Assembly: GCF_900103975.1 (NCBI RefSeq)
Contig: NZ_FNIR01000015.1
Coordinates: 62,001-126,000 of the forward strand
Direction: 5' to 3'
From: Klenkia soli
Lineage (GTDB): Bacteria > Actinomycetota > Actinomycetes > Mycobacteriales > Geodermatophilaceae
DNA: 64,000 nt
Shown piece after piece: positions 1-10,000 of the stretch. The notes under the pieces were generated by a model. That model saw only the letters and a program-made list of their open reading frames with translations, made no database searches and was not told the DNA's origin. The stretch's first letter is position 1. Each line of letters opens with the position of its first letter. A program made the position numbers and the translations under genes.

Positions 1-512
1 GGGACCTCGCGCACGGCCTGCTCGACGACGACCCGGCCCGCAGCGGCGAGCTGCTGATCGAGCGCGCGGCGGCCGCCGGGGTGCCCGACCCGGCCGCGGT
101 GGTGGCCGCCCTGGTCGAGCGGTCCCTGCTGGTGCAGGTGCCGCCTGCGGGCCCGGCCCTCCTCGCGACGGCCGCGGGCCTGCGGGCCCGGCCGCTGCTG
201 CTCGGTCTGGGCGTGGGCGAGGACGGCACGACCAGCGTCCTCGGGCTGCCCGGGTGGCCGGTCCTCGAGCTGCCGCCGCCGGTGGTGACCCGGTGGGAGG
301 ACACCGCGGTGTCGCCCGACCTGCGCACGGCGGCCGAGCTGGCCGTGCTGCGGGCCTGGGACCTCGCCCACCCCGACGCCACGGACCCCGACGCCGCCCC
401 CACCCCCACCGACGACCAGGTGCTCGCCGAGCTGTCCGGCATCGTCGCGGACCTCTCCGCGCTGATCACCCGGCACTGCGGCTACCTCGACCTCGCCGAC
501 CCCGGCGCCTGA
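1..512 (+). CDS. Hypothetical protein, C-terminal part (5' end outside window)
   Basis: The frame is open from the left edge and stops with TGA at 510-512, so only the last about 169 residues are visible. The visible protein is rich in Ala, Leu, Pro and Asp and ends in a helical stretch with one Cys near the C-terminus. No catalytic motif, signal peptide or membrane segment is seen and I do not recognise a family. It converges on the large minus-strand ESX effector frame, separated by 71 bases that hold a short direct repeat. Placement beside an ESX cluster makes an ESX-associated role possible but this is only context. Confidence 0.6.
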   Translation, partial: DLAHGLLDDDPARSGELLIERAAAAGVPDPAAVVAALVERSLLVQVPPAGPALLATAAGLRARPLLLGLGVGEDGTTSVLGLPGWPVLELPPPVVTRWEDTAVSPDLRTAAELAVLRAWDLAHPDATDPDAAPTPTDDQVLAELSGIVADLSALITRHCGYLDLADPGA

Positions 513-534
513 CCCGGCGCACCGGCCCCGCCGG

Positions 535-588
535 TGGTCAGCCCGTGGTCAGCTCGGTGGTCAGCCGGGTGGACGGTCCGTGGTCAGC
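535..588. repeat. Short direct repeats TGGTCAGC between convergent genes
   Basis: Four copies of TGGTCAGC begin at 535, 546, 558 and 581, with a degenerate fifth at about 592. They lie between two convergent gene ends, and the stop of the minus-strand frame (584-586) falls within the last full copy. No hairpin is evident. It looks like slippage or local duplication and may have moved the stop codon. Confidence 0.5.
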
Positions 589-3500
589 CGGTGGTCCGCA
601 CGGGACGCAGCCGGCCCAGCAGGTCGGCCACCGGACGCAGCCGCAGCGCCGCCGTCGCCGCCCCGGCCTCGGCCGGCGGGAGCTGCCGGGGCCCACGACC
701 CGGCACCAGCTGCGGACCCGGGCCGCCCAGGGTGACCGGCAGCTCGCTGAGCACGGGCTCGCGGCCCCCCCGCTCGCCCAGCACGACGGCGTGCTCCAGC
801 CGCCCGACCGGGGGGCGCAGCGCACCCAGCGCCTGGGCGGCGGCCTGCAGCACCGCCGCGGGCACGCCCCACCAGAAGCTCGACCCCGGGACGTCGGAGA
901 GCACCAGGACCGGACGCTGGCCCGGCCCCGGGTCGACCCAGCGGACCAGGAGATCCACCTGCGACCCACCGGGGGCCACCACGGTGACGACGGCGGCCGT
1001 GGTGCGACCGGTGCCGCCGGGCCAGTCGTCCACGTCGACCAGCGGCGCCACCGCCGCCTGCGGCGCGGGCGCGGGGACCGGCCCGGCGGACGGCGGGACG
1101 GGCGACGGCGGCGGCGCGTAGGGCAGCGGCGGCCGCCCGACCGGAGGGGCCGCCGCGGGCGGAGCCGCGGGGGCAGGGGCCGGGCTCGGGGCGGGGCTCG
1201 GGGCGGGGGCCTGGCTCGGGGCGGGGGCCTGGGCGGGTGGCGCGCAGGCGCACGGACCGCCGGGCGGGCAGTCGCAGGCCTCCTCCGGCCACCACCCGGT
1301 CGCGTTGGCCACGGTGCGCACCCACCGCCACAGCTGCTCGTCGTGCCCGACGGCCGCCGCCGAGCCCACCAGGGCCCCGCTGATGGACGCCAGCGCGGTC
1401 GGGAGCGCCGTGCGGCGCCGAGCGGCCTCCGGTCCCGGGTCGAGGAGCCCGAGCCGGCGGGCGTCGGCGAGCACGGCACCGACCCGCTCGGCCCGCGCAT
1501 CGGGAGCCGTCCCGCGCAGCTCCTCGGCCCGGCGGGCCAGCAGCGCCAGCTCCCGGGCGTCGGTGACCGCCGAGGGGTCGGGGGTCGTCGCCGGGCCGGG
1601 GGGCGTGGACCGGGCCAGGGCGCTCCCGGCCGAGGCCACCAGCGCCGCCGCCCGGTCGAGCACCAGCTGCAGCAACCGCGGACGCCGGGACCGCGTGACC
1701 GCGTCGTCCAGCCGCCCCCGGGCCGCGGCCAGGTCGGCCCGCGCGTCGGCGAGCTCGGCCTGCGCCCGCGCCTGCGCCTCGTCCAGGGCCCCCTGCTGCG
1801 CAGCCCGCGCGATCCCCGTCCACCGGGTGCGCCGCGCCTCGACCACCGCGGTGCGCGCCGCCTCCCGGTCGGCACCCGACCGGCGGGCGACGGTGTCGCC
1901 CACGACGGCCACCAGGGACGCCACGGCGGCCAGCCCCGCGGCGGCGGCGCCCCCGACCACCGGCAGCACGGGGGCCGCCAGCGCGTGCCAGGTCGCCGGC
2001 AGCACCAGGACCAGCGGCGTCACGTCGGTGGTCACGGCGACCAGCCCGACGGCCCCGCCGGCCACCAGCACGGCCGGCCCGGCGGCGCGCCGCAGGGCGG
2101 TCACGAAGCTGGCCCGTCCGGCCGCCGGGGTGGCGGTGCTGGTCGAGGTGCTGGCCGGGAGCTCGGCCCCGACGGTGGCAGCGGGGGTGGGTGCCGGTGG
2201 TGCCGTGGGTACGGTCCGCGGCTGCCGACGGCCGGTCGCGGCCGGGCGCCGGGCCGCGGCCGCCACCCGGGCGGCCCGGCTGCGGTTCTCGGCCTGCTGC
2301 TCGGCCAGCGCCGCGGTCGCGGCCGAGCGCGCCGCCGTGCGCTCGGCGTCGGCGGCGGCGAGCTCGGCGGTGGCCGCGCCCGACCAGAGGGTGCTGGGCC
2401 GTTTGCCGCGCTCCTTGTCCACCGCCGCGGCCCGCTCCCCGACCGAGGCGGACACCGCCAGCGCGACCGCGCCGAGGGCGAACCCGACCGCGGGCACCAC
2501 CCCGACGGTCGCGGCGCCGAGGACGGCCGCGGTGACCGAGGGCACCACGGCGGCGGCCAGCCCCTTCGTCACCGCCCACCCGGGGCCGGGGACCGCGCTC
2601 GGGAGCTCGTCGAGGCCGGCGAGGCGCAGCTGCAGGGCGGGGTCCAGCGCGGCCCGCCGGTGGGACCAGCCCTCGGTGTCGGTGTCGCCCGGTGCATCCA
2701 GACCCAGGCCGGCGGCGAGGTCCCGGGCCCGGGCCACGGCGGCGGTGCGCGCCCGGCCGCGCGCGGCGTCCGCGGCGTCGAGCGCCCGGGTCAGGTCGGC
2801 GATCCCGGCGCGGTCGGCGGCGGTCAGCGTCCCGGGCTCCAGCGGGTCGGTGCGGACCCCGGGCACGAGCTGGTCGACCCGGGCACCCTCGGTGGGTGCG
2901 GCATCCACGGCGCCGGTCTGCTCACCGGTCAGCTCGGCGGCGAGGTCGACGGGGAGGACGGGGCGTCCGCCGGCTGCGGCATCGGCGAGCAGCGCGTCCA
3001 GGCGCCCGGCGATCCGCTCGGCCCGCCGGGTCCGCTCCTCGAGCTCGGCGTCCAGGGCCCTCCCCGCCGCCGACCGGGCCGCGCCCTCGGCCGCGGCACG
3101 CGCCCGGCGCCGCGCGTCCTCCAGGTCGGTGCGCCGGCCCTCGAGTCCTGCCCGGTGCCGGGCCTGGGCGTGCTCGACGGCGGTGAGGAGACCGGCCGCG
3201 ACCAGGCCGCCGACGAGCGTGCCGATCGTCGTCGCCGAGACGGCCACCCACCCCGCGGCGCCTGCCACGAGGAGACCCACGCCGGCCACGCCCACGTTGG
3301 CCAGGGGACCGGCGAAGGTCCGCCGGGCCCAGGCCCGCCGGGACGGCGTGGCGTCGTCCCCGACCGGGCGGGGGACGGCCAGCTGCTCGGCACGGCCCGA
3401 CCCGCCCGGCGTCCGGTCCCGGCGTCCCGCCGTGGCCGCGGGCGTGATGCCGGCCAACCGCTGCTGCAGGACCGCGCGCAGGCCGGGCCGGGCCACCGCA

Positions 3501-4099
3501 CCGGCCCGCTCGCCGATCTCGGCCAGGGCCTCCAGCGAGGACAGGGTCCCGTCGCGGTCCACGGCCACGCGGTGCAGGGCGTCGGCGACCGCCTGGTCGT
3601 GGACGGCCACGGCGTCGCCGGGCAGCCCCCGCCGGACGTCGGCGGCTGCCCGGAGCAGCTCGGCCAGCCGGGCGTGCTGCCGGTCGGCCCGCGCCGCCAC
3701 CGCGTGGCCCACCAGCGCTGCGCCGGCGGTGATGCCGGCGGTGACCGCCCGCCCGGGGTCGCCGCCGGCCAGGCCGACGGCCGCCGCCGCGCCGCCGGCC
3801 GCCGCCGCCGCGACGACGCCACCGGTCAACACCTTCCAGACGGCCGCGCCGGTGGTCGGCAGTCCGCTGGGCAGCACGCCGGGGTCGGCGACGAGGCCGA
3901 GGACGGCGACCGCCGTGCGGGCCTCCGCCGGCAGCCGGGAGGCGACCTCCTCGAGGTCCGGGGAGCCGCCGGTCCACGTGCCGTCGGCGGCCAGGCGGCC
4001 CTCGGCCAGCCCGAGCAGCGGCAGCAGCTCGGCCGCGACGGCGGCCGCCCGCCGCCGGACCCGGGGCCGCGGCGAGGTGGCCTGCTCGGCCAGCCGCAC
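584..4099 (-). CDS. Possible separate gene: large membrane/coiled-coil protein (3' section of the giant frame)
   Basis: This section has a strong GC3 pattern of its own and follows the third immunity-like gene, so it may be an independent gene. GTG at 4099 is the first plausible start after that gene's stop; the ribosome site is weak, so the start is uncertain (about 1,171 aa). It alternates hydrophobic hairpins (for example around 3780-3850, 3190-3310, 2430-2560 and 1920-2060) with Arg/Ala-rich helical stretches, then has a Cys cluster (EACDCPPGGPCAC, about 1240-1290), a Pro/Ala repeat tail and a C-terminal globular domain of about 170 residues with WPGGTGRTT near its start. I do not recognise the family. 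Position after toxin/immunity modules suggests an ESX-linked membrane component. Confidence 0.4.
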   Translation of the reverse strand: MRLAEQATSPRPRVRRRAAAVAAELLPLLGLAEGRLAADGTWTGGSPDLEEVASRLPAEARTAVAVLGLVADPGVLPSGLPTTGAAVWKVLTGGVVAAAAAGGAAAAVGLAGGDPGRAVTAGITAGAALVGHAVAARADRQHARLAELLRAAADVRRGLPGDAVAVHDQAVADALHRVAVDRDGTLSSLEALAEIGERAGAVARPGLRAVLQQRLAGITPAATAGRRDRTPGGSGRAEQLAVPRPVGDDATPSRRAWARRTFAGPLANVGVAGVGLLVAGAAGWVAVSATTIGTLVGGLVAAGLLTAVEHAQARHRAGLEGRRTDLEDARRRARAAAEGAARSAAGRALDAELEERTRRAERIAGRLDALLADAAAGGRPVLPVDLAAELTGEQTGAVDAAPTEGARVDQLVPGVRTDPLEPGTLTAADRAGIADLTRALDAADAARGRARTAAVARARDLAAGLGLDAPGDTDTEGWSHRRAALDPALQLRLAGLDELPSAVPGPGWAVTKGLAAAVVPSVTAAVLGAATVGVVPAVGFALGAVALAVSASVGERAAAVDKERGKRPSTLWSGAATAELAAADAERTAARSAATAALAEQQAENRSRAARVAAAARRPAATGRRQPRTVPTAPPAPTPAATVGAELPASTSTSTATPAAGRASFVTALRRAAGPAVLVAGGAVGLVAVTTDVTPLVLVLPATWHALAAPVLPVVGGAAAAGLAAVASLVAVVGDTVARRSGADREAARTAVVEARRTRWTGIARAAQQGALDEAQARAQAELADARADLAAARGRLDDAVTRSRRPRLLQLVLDRAAALVASAGSALARSTPPGPATTPDPSAVTDARELALLARRAEELRGTAPDARAERVGAVLADARRLGLLDPGPEAARRRTALPTALASISGALVGSAAAVGHDEQLWRWVRTVANATGWWPEEACDCPPGGPCACAPPAQAPAPSQAPAPSPAPSPAPAPAAPPAAAPPVGRPPLPYAPPPSPVPPSAGPVPAPAPQAAVAPLVDVDDWPGGTGRTTAAVVTVVAPGGSQVDLLVRWVDPGPGQRPVLVLSDVPGSSFWWGVPAAVLQAAAQALGALRPPVGRLEHAVVLGERGGREPVLSELPVTLGGPGPQLVPGRGPRQLPPAEAGAATAALRLRPVADLLGRLRPVRTTG

Positions 4100-7000
4100 G
4101 AGGTCGCCGACGACCTCGGGGGTCAGCTCGGGGGTCAGCTCCGGGGTCAGGCCGGGCCGCGCTCCTGGCGCTCCTCGGTCACCTCGTCCTCCTGCACCGA
4201 CGTCGTGAACACCGCCGGTTCGCGCTGCGTCAGGCCCAGGCTCTCCGCCTCGGCCTGGCTGTGGCCCAGGTAGCCCAGGTGCACCTGCCCCTCGCTCCGG
4301 CCCAGCACCTGGAACCGCAGACCCCGCCAGGTCGCCGTCGTCATCAACCGCCAGACCCTGACCTCCGTCAGCGGGACCTCCCGTTCGTACCCCCGGCCCG
4401 GGTTGCGGGGGGCGAACCCCTCCTCCTGCTCGGTGCTCAGCAGCACCGCCGTCTCCCTCGACCGCACCCCGCCCTTGTAGGTCCCGCCCCGCCAGGTCAG
4501 GTAGAGCCCGTCCGGCAGGGGCGTGTCCGGATCCAGCATGGGTTCCTCCAGGTGTGGTCGGGTCGGGTCCGGTCCGGGGGGGCGCCGTGTCGCCGCTGGC
4601 GGCCCAGGCGGCGGCCTCCGCCGTCGGGAACCACTCGCCGCTCGGCACGCGGGGGTCGGCGTCGGGGTCCAGGACGAAGACGCCGAGCAGCGTCTCGCCG
4701 CCCTGCGGGTCCAGGGCCCAGATCTCGGCCCGGTCGGGCAGGGCCTGCTGCTCGGTGGCCTCGAACTCCGGTACCGGGTCGACCGGGTTCTGCGTGAACC
4801 CGGTGCCGGTGAACGGGGGGTCGTACCCGACGTCGCCGTCCATCCGCTCGCCGTAGGGCGTGCGGTACCCGGCCGGACCGGGGGCGGCGAACCGGAGCAC
4901 GGCGATGGACCCGTCCGACGGGAGGTAGGGGACCCGCCCCTCCCGCTCGACGTAGTCGTCGTCCCGGTAGTCCAGGCGGAGGGCACCCTGCGCGTCGGCC
5001 GGTCGTACGAGACCGAGGACGTCGACGGCGCGCGCGATGAACCCCTTCACCGTGGCGTGCGAGAAGACGGTGCCGACCCTGGTGCCGGTCAGGTAGTTGC
5101 GCAGCGCCTCCGGGGTGATCGCCTTCTGCAGCACCGCTCCCCGGTCGATGCGCACCGCGTCCCGGACCGCGTGGATGGCGGTCTTCTGCTGGTCGGTCAA
5201 CGCGACGTCCGCCCCGCTGCCGGCCGCGGCCGCGAACTCGGCCTCCGTCATGCCGTCGGGGAGGGCGCCGTCCAGGTGGGTGCGCCAGTCCCCGGCCGGG
5301 TCGATGCTGCCCCGGGCGAAGGACGGCCGGACCGACGAGCCGTCGGCGAGGTGGACCCTGCCGTCCGGTCCGGCGTTCCTCGATCCCGCGCCGCCGGGTG
5401 GAGCTCCACCGTCGTCGGCAGTGCTCGTCGTCCCGGGCGCGTCCTCGGTCAGGCCTCGGGCCACCCCGGGTCGCCCGGGAGCGGGGTCCCCTTCATCACG
5501 TCGTCCGTCGCGTACATCTCCGCCGCGCCGGCCTCCGTCATCGTCCCCGGGCGGCTGTCCACCGTCCTGGTCACGCGTCCCCAGGGCGTCGTCCCCGGCA
5601 GACGGGTCGGACGAGGAGGTGCCCGAGGTCAGGGGGCCGTCAGCAGGGCGGTCAGCATCGGCTCGTCCGGCAGCGTCTGGCCGAACCGGGTCGCCGCCGT
5701 CTCGGCCTCCGCGCGGTCGACCTCCCGGGTCCTCGACGTCCCCTCCGCCTGGTCGACCACCGCCCTCGCCTGGGCTCGACCGGTCGCCTCCTCCCAGGTC
5801 CTCCGCTTGTGGCTGAACATCACCACGCCCGGCACCGGACCCTCGCTGATCAGCACGTTGACCGGGGTGCCCGTCTCCTCGTCCTGCAGCACCTCGTACC
5901 GCCACCGGTGCTCCGCCACGATCGCCTCCCATCCGTCCGGTCACCCGGGCGATCCGTTCCGCCGCCCGGGGGTCAACCCCCGCCGCCACCAGGTCGTCGA
6001 CGACACGGGTGCCGTCGGGCAGTGCGGCCAGGTACTCCGCCACCATGGACCGGGACCCGGCGTCGGTGTGCCACATGTCCTCAGGTCGACTGGTCCGGGG
6101 CTCGCCGAAGGACTCGACCCCGTCGGGCAGCACGCTGTCGGCCCCGGAGGCCATGACCGCACCGAGCATGCGCGCCGTGGCGTGCATGCGGTCGGTCGCC
6201 GACACCTGCGGCAGCCGGGCGATCTCGTAGTCGCGGTGGGTCGCCTCGCCCACCGCAGCACTGGCGTGGGTCGGGAACTGCAGCTCGACGAGGTGTCCCT
6301 CGGGGCTGCGCAGCGGGATGTTGAGCCCCACGAAGCTGTTGCCCGCCAGCCAGTTGTTCTTCGTCTCCACGACCGAGTAGCGCTGTCGGACGAGTGCGTC
6401 GACCACGGCGGTCACGCGCGCGCCGTACCCCTCGGGCGAGCTGACGACCGAGAACCGGACGAGGTCCTTGGCCCGGTCGAGGAACTGCTCGAGGCTGGTC
6501 ACCGTGCCGTCGTCCAGGGCACCGTCGAACTTGCGGGCGACCGACTCGGGGCCCTTCACCCGGTACTGCTCCTTGTGCAGCGAGGCGTCGCCGTCCAGCT
6601 CGTCGACGACGGCGTGCAGGTCCGCGCTGACCCGGGCGGCGACCTCGCGCGCCCGCTCGAGCCGGGCGTCGAGGAGCGCTCGGTCGGCCGGCGTCAGGTC
6701 GGCCAGCGCCTGGTCCGCCGCGGCGTCGGCGGCGTCCAGCGCGGCCTGCACCGGGTCCTGGGGCCCGGCGTCCCCGGACTCGGGTGCGCCTAGCTCTGGA
6801 TCGCTCCCCCCGTCGGCCAGCTCCCCTCGCGCAGCTGGCGCAGCACCACCTTCCCGGCCACCGTCCCCCGGTCCCTCGGGTCCCCGTCCCCCCTCGACGG
6901 GGCCTCCGGGTCGGCGGGGTCGACCGTCACCGTCCACGGCAGGTCGTCCTGGTCGGTCCCCCACCGGTAGGTCACCTCGGACGGCGTCCGGGTCTCCAAC

Positions 7001-10000
7001 CGGTAGCGCAGCAGCAGAGCCATGGCGGCCACTCCAGGTGTCGGTGTTCTCGTAGGTGGGCTCGCGTCGCCCGGCGTGCCAGTCGTGCTCGGCCTGCGCG
7101 TGCGCGTGCGCCTCCGGGTAGGTGGCCTCGGGGTGCGCGGCCATGTACGCGGCCTCGGTCAGCTCGTGGAGCAGCAGCTCGACGTCGCGCGGGTCCGCCT
7201 CGCCGGTCAACCGGATCCATGCCTCGGCCATGTCCGGGTTGGCGTCGAAGCGGCCCATCACGTGGGCGCCGGGCATCAGGTCGCCGTCGTCGTCGTAGAC
7301 CCCGAGCCGGTGCTCCTCGTGGAAGACGTGGTCCTTGACCCGGGACACCTCGTCCGGGGTGAAGCCCGTGCGGCCGTCGCTGCGCGGCATCCCGGCGGTC
7401 GACCGCACGATGTCCGCGACGTCGTGGCCGTCGGCCCGGATCGTGTCGTAGGTGCTCTCCGCCCAGGCCTCGGCGCGCACGTCGGACCGCGGCCGGACCG
7501 CCCCACCGGCCTGGGCCGGGTCCGCCCCCTGGTCGCCCGACGTGGTGTCGTCGCCGTGGGGGCCGGTACCGCTGCGGTCCACCGCCGCCCGGTGGATCGC
7601 ATCGAGAGCCTGGACGACGTCGGCCCGGGTCAGCGGGTCCGCGCCGGTGGCCGCGCGCTCGGCCGCCACGGCCGCGGCCAGCGCGTCGATCTGCCGGTCC
7701 ACCCGGGCGGCCCGGGCGGCATCCCGGCGGCTCTCGGCGCGGGTCGTCGCGGCAGGGGTGGTCGCGGCAGGGGTCGTCGCGGCGGCCGCTCCGGCCGCAT
7801 CGGCGGAGGAGGCGTCCCCGGTGCTCGGGTCGGCACCGGTGCTCGGGTCGGCACCGCTGTCCGGGTCGGCCTCGCTGCCCGGCTGGGTGTCGGTGCCCGG
7901 TTCGGTGCCGCTGCCCGGCTCGGCGTCGGTGGTCGGGGAGCTGCCACCGGGCCTCGACCCGGTGTCCCCGGAGCCGGTCTGGCCGGTTCCGCCGGTGGGC
8001 GAGGTCGCGGCGGACGTCGGGGAGGACGTCGGCGAGGACGGGGCCGTGGACTGGCTCGTGGGCGCCACCGGTGCCGCGGCAGCCGGCGAGGACGTGCTCG
8101 ACGGGTCCGTCGTCGAGGGGTCACCGGCCGGGCCGCCGGGATCCTGCTGCACCTCGGTACCGACGGCCGGCTGCTGGGCCGTGGCATCGGCGGCCGGACC
8201 TGCGATGTCGGTGCCGGGGGCCACCAGAGCCCCGCCGTCCGGCTGTGCTGCGGTCGAGGACGGTGCCGTCCCGGTCGTCGCCGGCGTGGTGCTGGTGCTC
8301 GACGGGTCGGTGCTCGACGGGTCGGTGGTGGTGCTCGACGGGTCGGCTGCCGACGGGGGCCCGGCCGGGCCACCGGGATCCTGCTCCACGGCGGTCGCCG
8401 CGGCCGGCTGCTGGGCGCCGGGGTCGGCTGCGGGAGCCGCGACGTCCGTGCCCGGGACCGCCGGGCTCCCGCCGTCCGGCTGCGCCGCGGTCGAGGGCGG
8501 CGCCGCGTCGGTGGACGGCGTCGCCGGGGTGCCGGTCCCGCCGGGGGGGCCCGACGACGCGTCGGTCCCGCCCGGCGTGGCGGCGACCGGCCCGGATCCA
8601 CCGGGGTCCGTCGGGGCCGGGGTCGCGGCGACCGGGGAAGCATCCGCCGCCGCCGGGGAGGCCACCGCCGGTGAGGCCACCGCCGGTGAGGCCTCCGCCG
8701 GGGCCTCCGCAGCCGGGGCCTCCGCAGCGGGGGCCGGGGTGGCAGCGGGGGATGCCGTCGCGGGGGATGCGGGTGTCGGGGAGGCCGCGGTCGAGGAGGT
8801 GGCGGTCGGGGAGGTGGCGGTCGGGGAGGTGGCCGCGGTGGACCCGGAGGCCGCCGTCCTCCCGCCGCCCTGGTTCGCCCCCCCGGAACCGGAACCGGAC
8901 CCGGAACCGCCCTGCACCGCACCGGACCCGCCACCCTGGCCGGCGGCGGCCGACCCCACGGCCGTGCTCGTCCCCCCGACCGCTCCGGACCCGGCGCCGG
9001 CCAGGCCCGGGGTGCCGGTGCCCTGGAGCGCGTTCTGGGCGGCCATGCCGGCCAGGGCGTTGACGTGCAGCGTGCTCAGCGTGGAGACCGGGTGGGCGGC
9101 GGCGCTGATCACCGAGGGGTTGAACGGGCTCACCGTGCCGTAGCGCCCGACCGCCCCCAGCGCCGAGCCGAGGAAGTCGTCCCCGCTCAGCGACGGGAAG
9201 CCCTGTCCGGTGGCGAGGCTGGCCACGATGCTGCCCCCCGGCGAGGCCAGCGTGTTCGTGGCCGCGGTCGACGCCAGGCCGGTGCCGGTCCGCGCCAGCC
9301 GGTTGCCGACCCCGGGGAGGTTCACGCCGCCGGCACCGCGGCCGACGCGGTTGATCCCGGTGCGGCCGATGATCGGGGCGATCGCGCCGGCCCCGATCAG
9401 CCCACCGGCGCCGCCGCCGATGCCGGCCGCGACCGTCGAGAGCACGTTCCAGTCGGTGCGGGTGCCCTGGGCGAACTGGATGCCCTGGCTGATCGCGTCG
9501 ATCGCGACCTCCTCGAGCACCTCCTCGACCACCTCGTGGGCCAGGTGGCGGGCGACGTCGCGGACCGTCGTCCGGGCGACCGCGTTGGCCGCGCCGCGCG
9601 CCGCGGCCGCCGCGATGGCCCGCGTCGCCGCGGCCCGCCCGGCCGAGGAGACCAGCTTGGAGATCGCCTGGCTGACCACGGTGCGGGCGGTGGTCGCGAT
9701 CGGCCCGAGGGTGGCGAGCGAGACCCCGCCCGCCCAGGCCATGATCAGGGCGATGAAGGCGGCCGCGACGGCGACGGCGACCGCGACGTTGATCGAGATC
9801 TTCGCGTACTGCAGCTCGGTGCCGAAGGACCGCGCCTGCATGCCCATCGCGGTCGCGTTCTGCATGTGCCCGACCAGGCCGAACTCGGGGGAGGCCAGCA
9901 GCTGCTGGGCGAGGTCCTGGAACGTCTCGGTGGCCGGGGCGTCCCAGCCCTGCATCAGCAGGGTGGCTGCGTTGGTCAGCTCCTCGGCGCCGGTGGACAG

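Noticed and set aside
254-4273. Plus-strand frame of 1,339 codons antisense to the membrane-protein section
   Set aside because: It is Arg/Gly/His-rich low-complexity translation of the antisense strand; third-position GC bias belongs to the minus strand.
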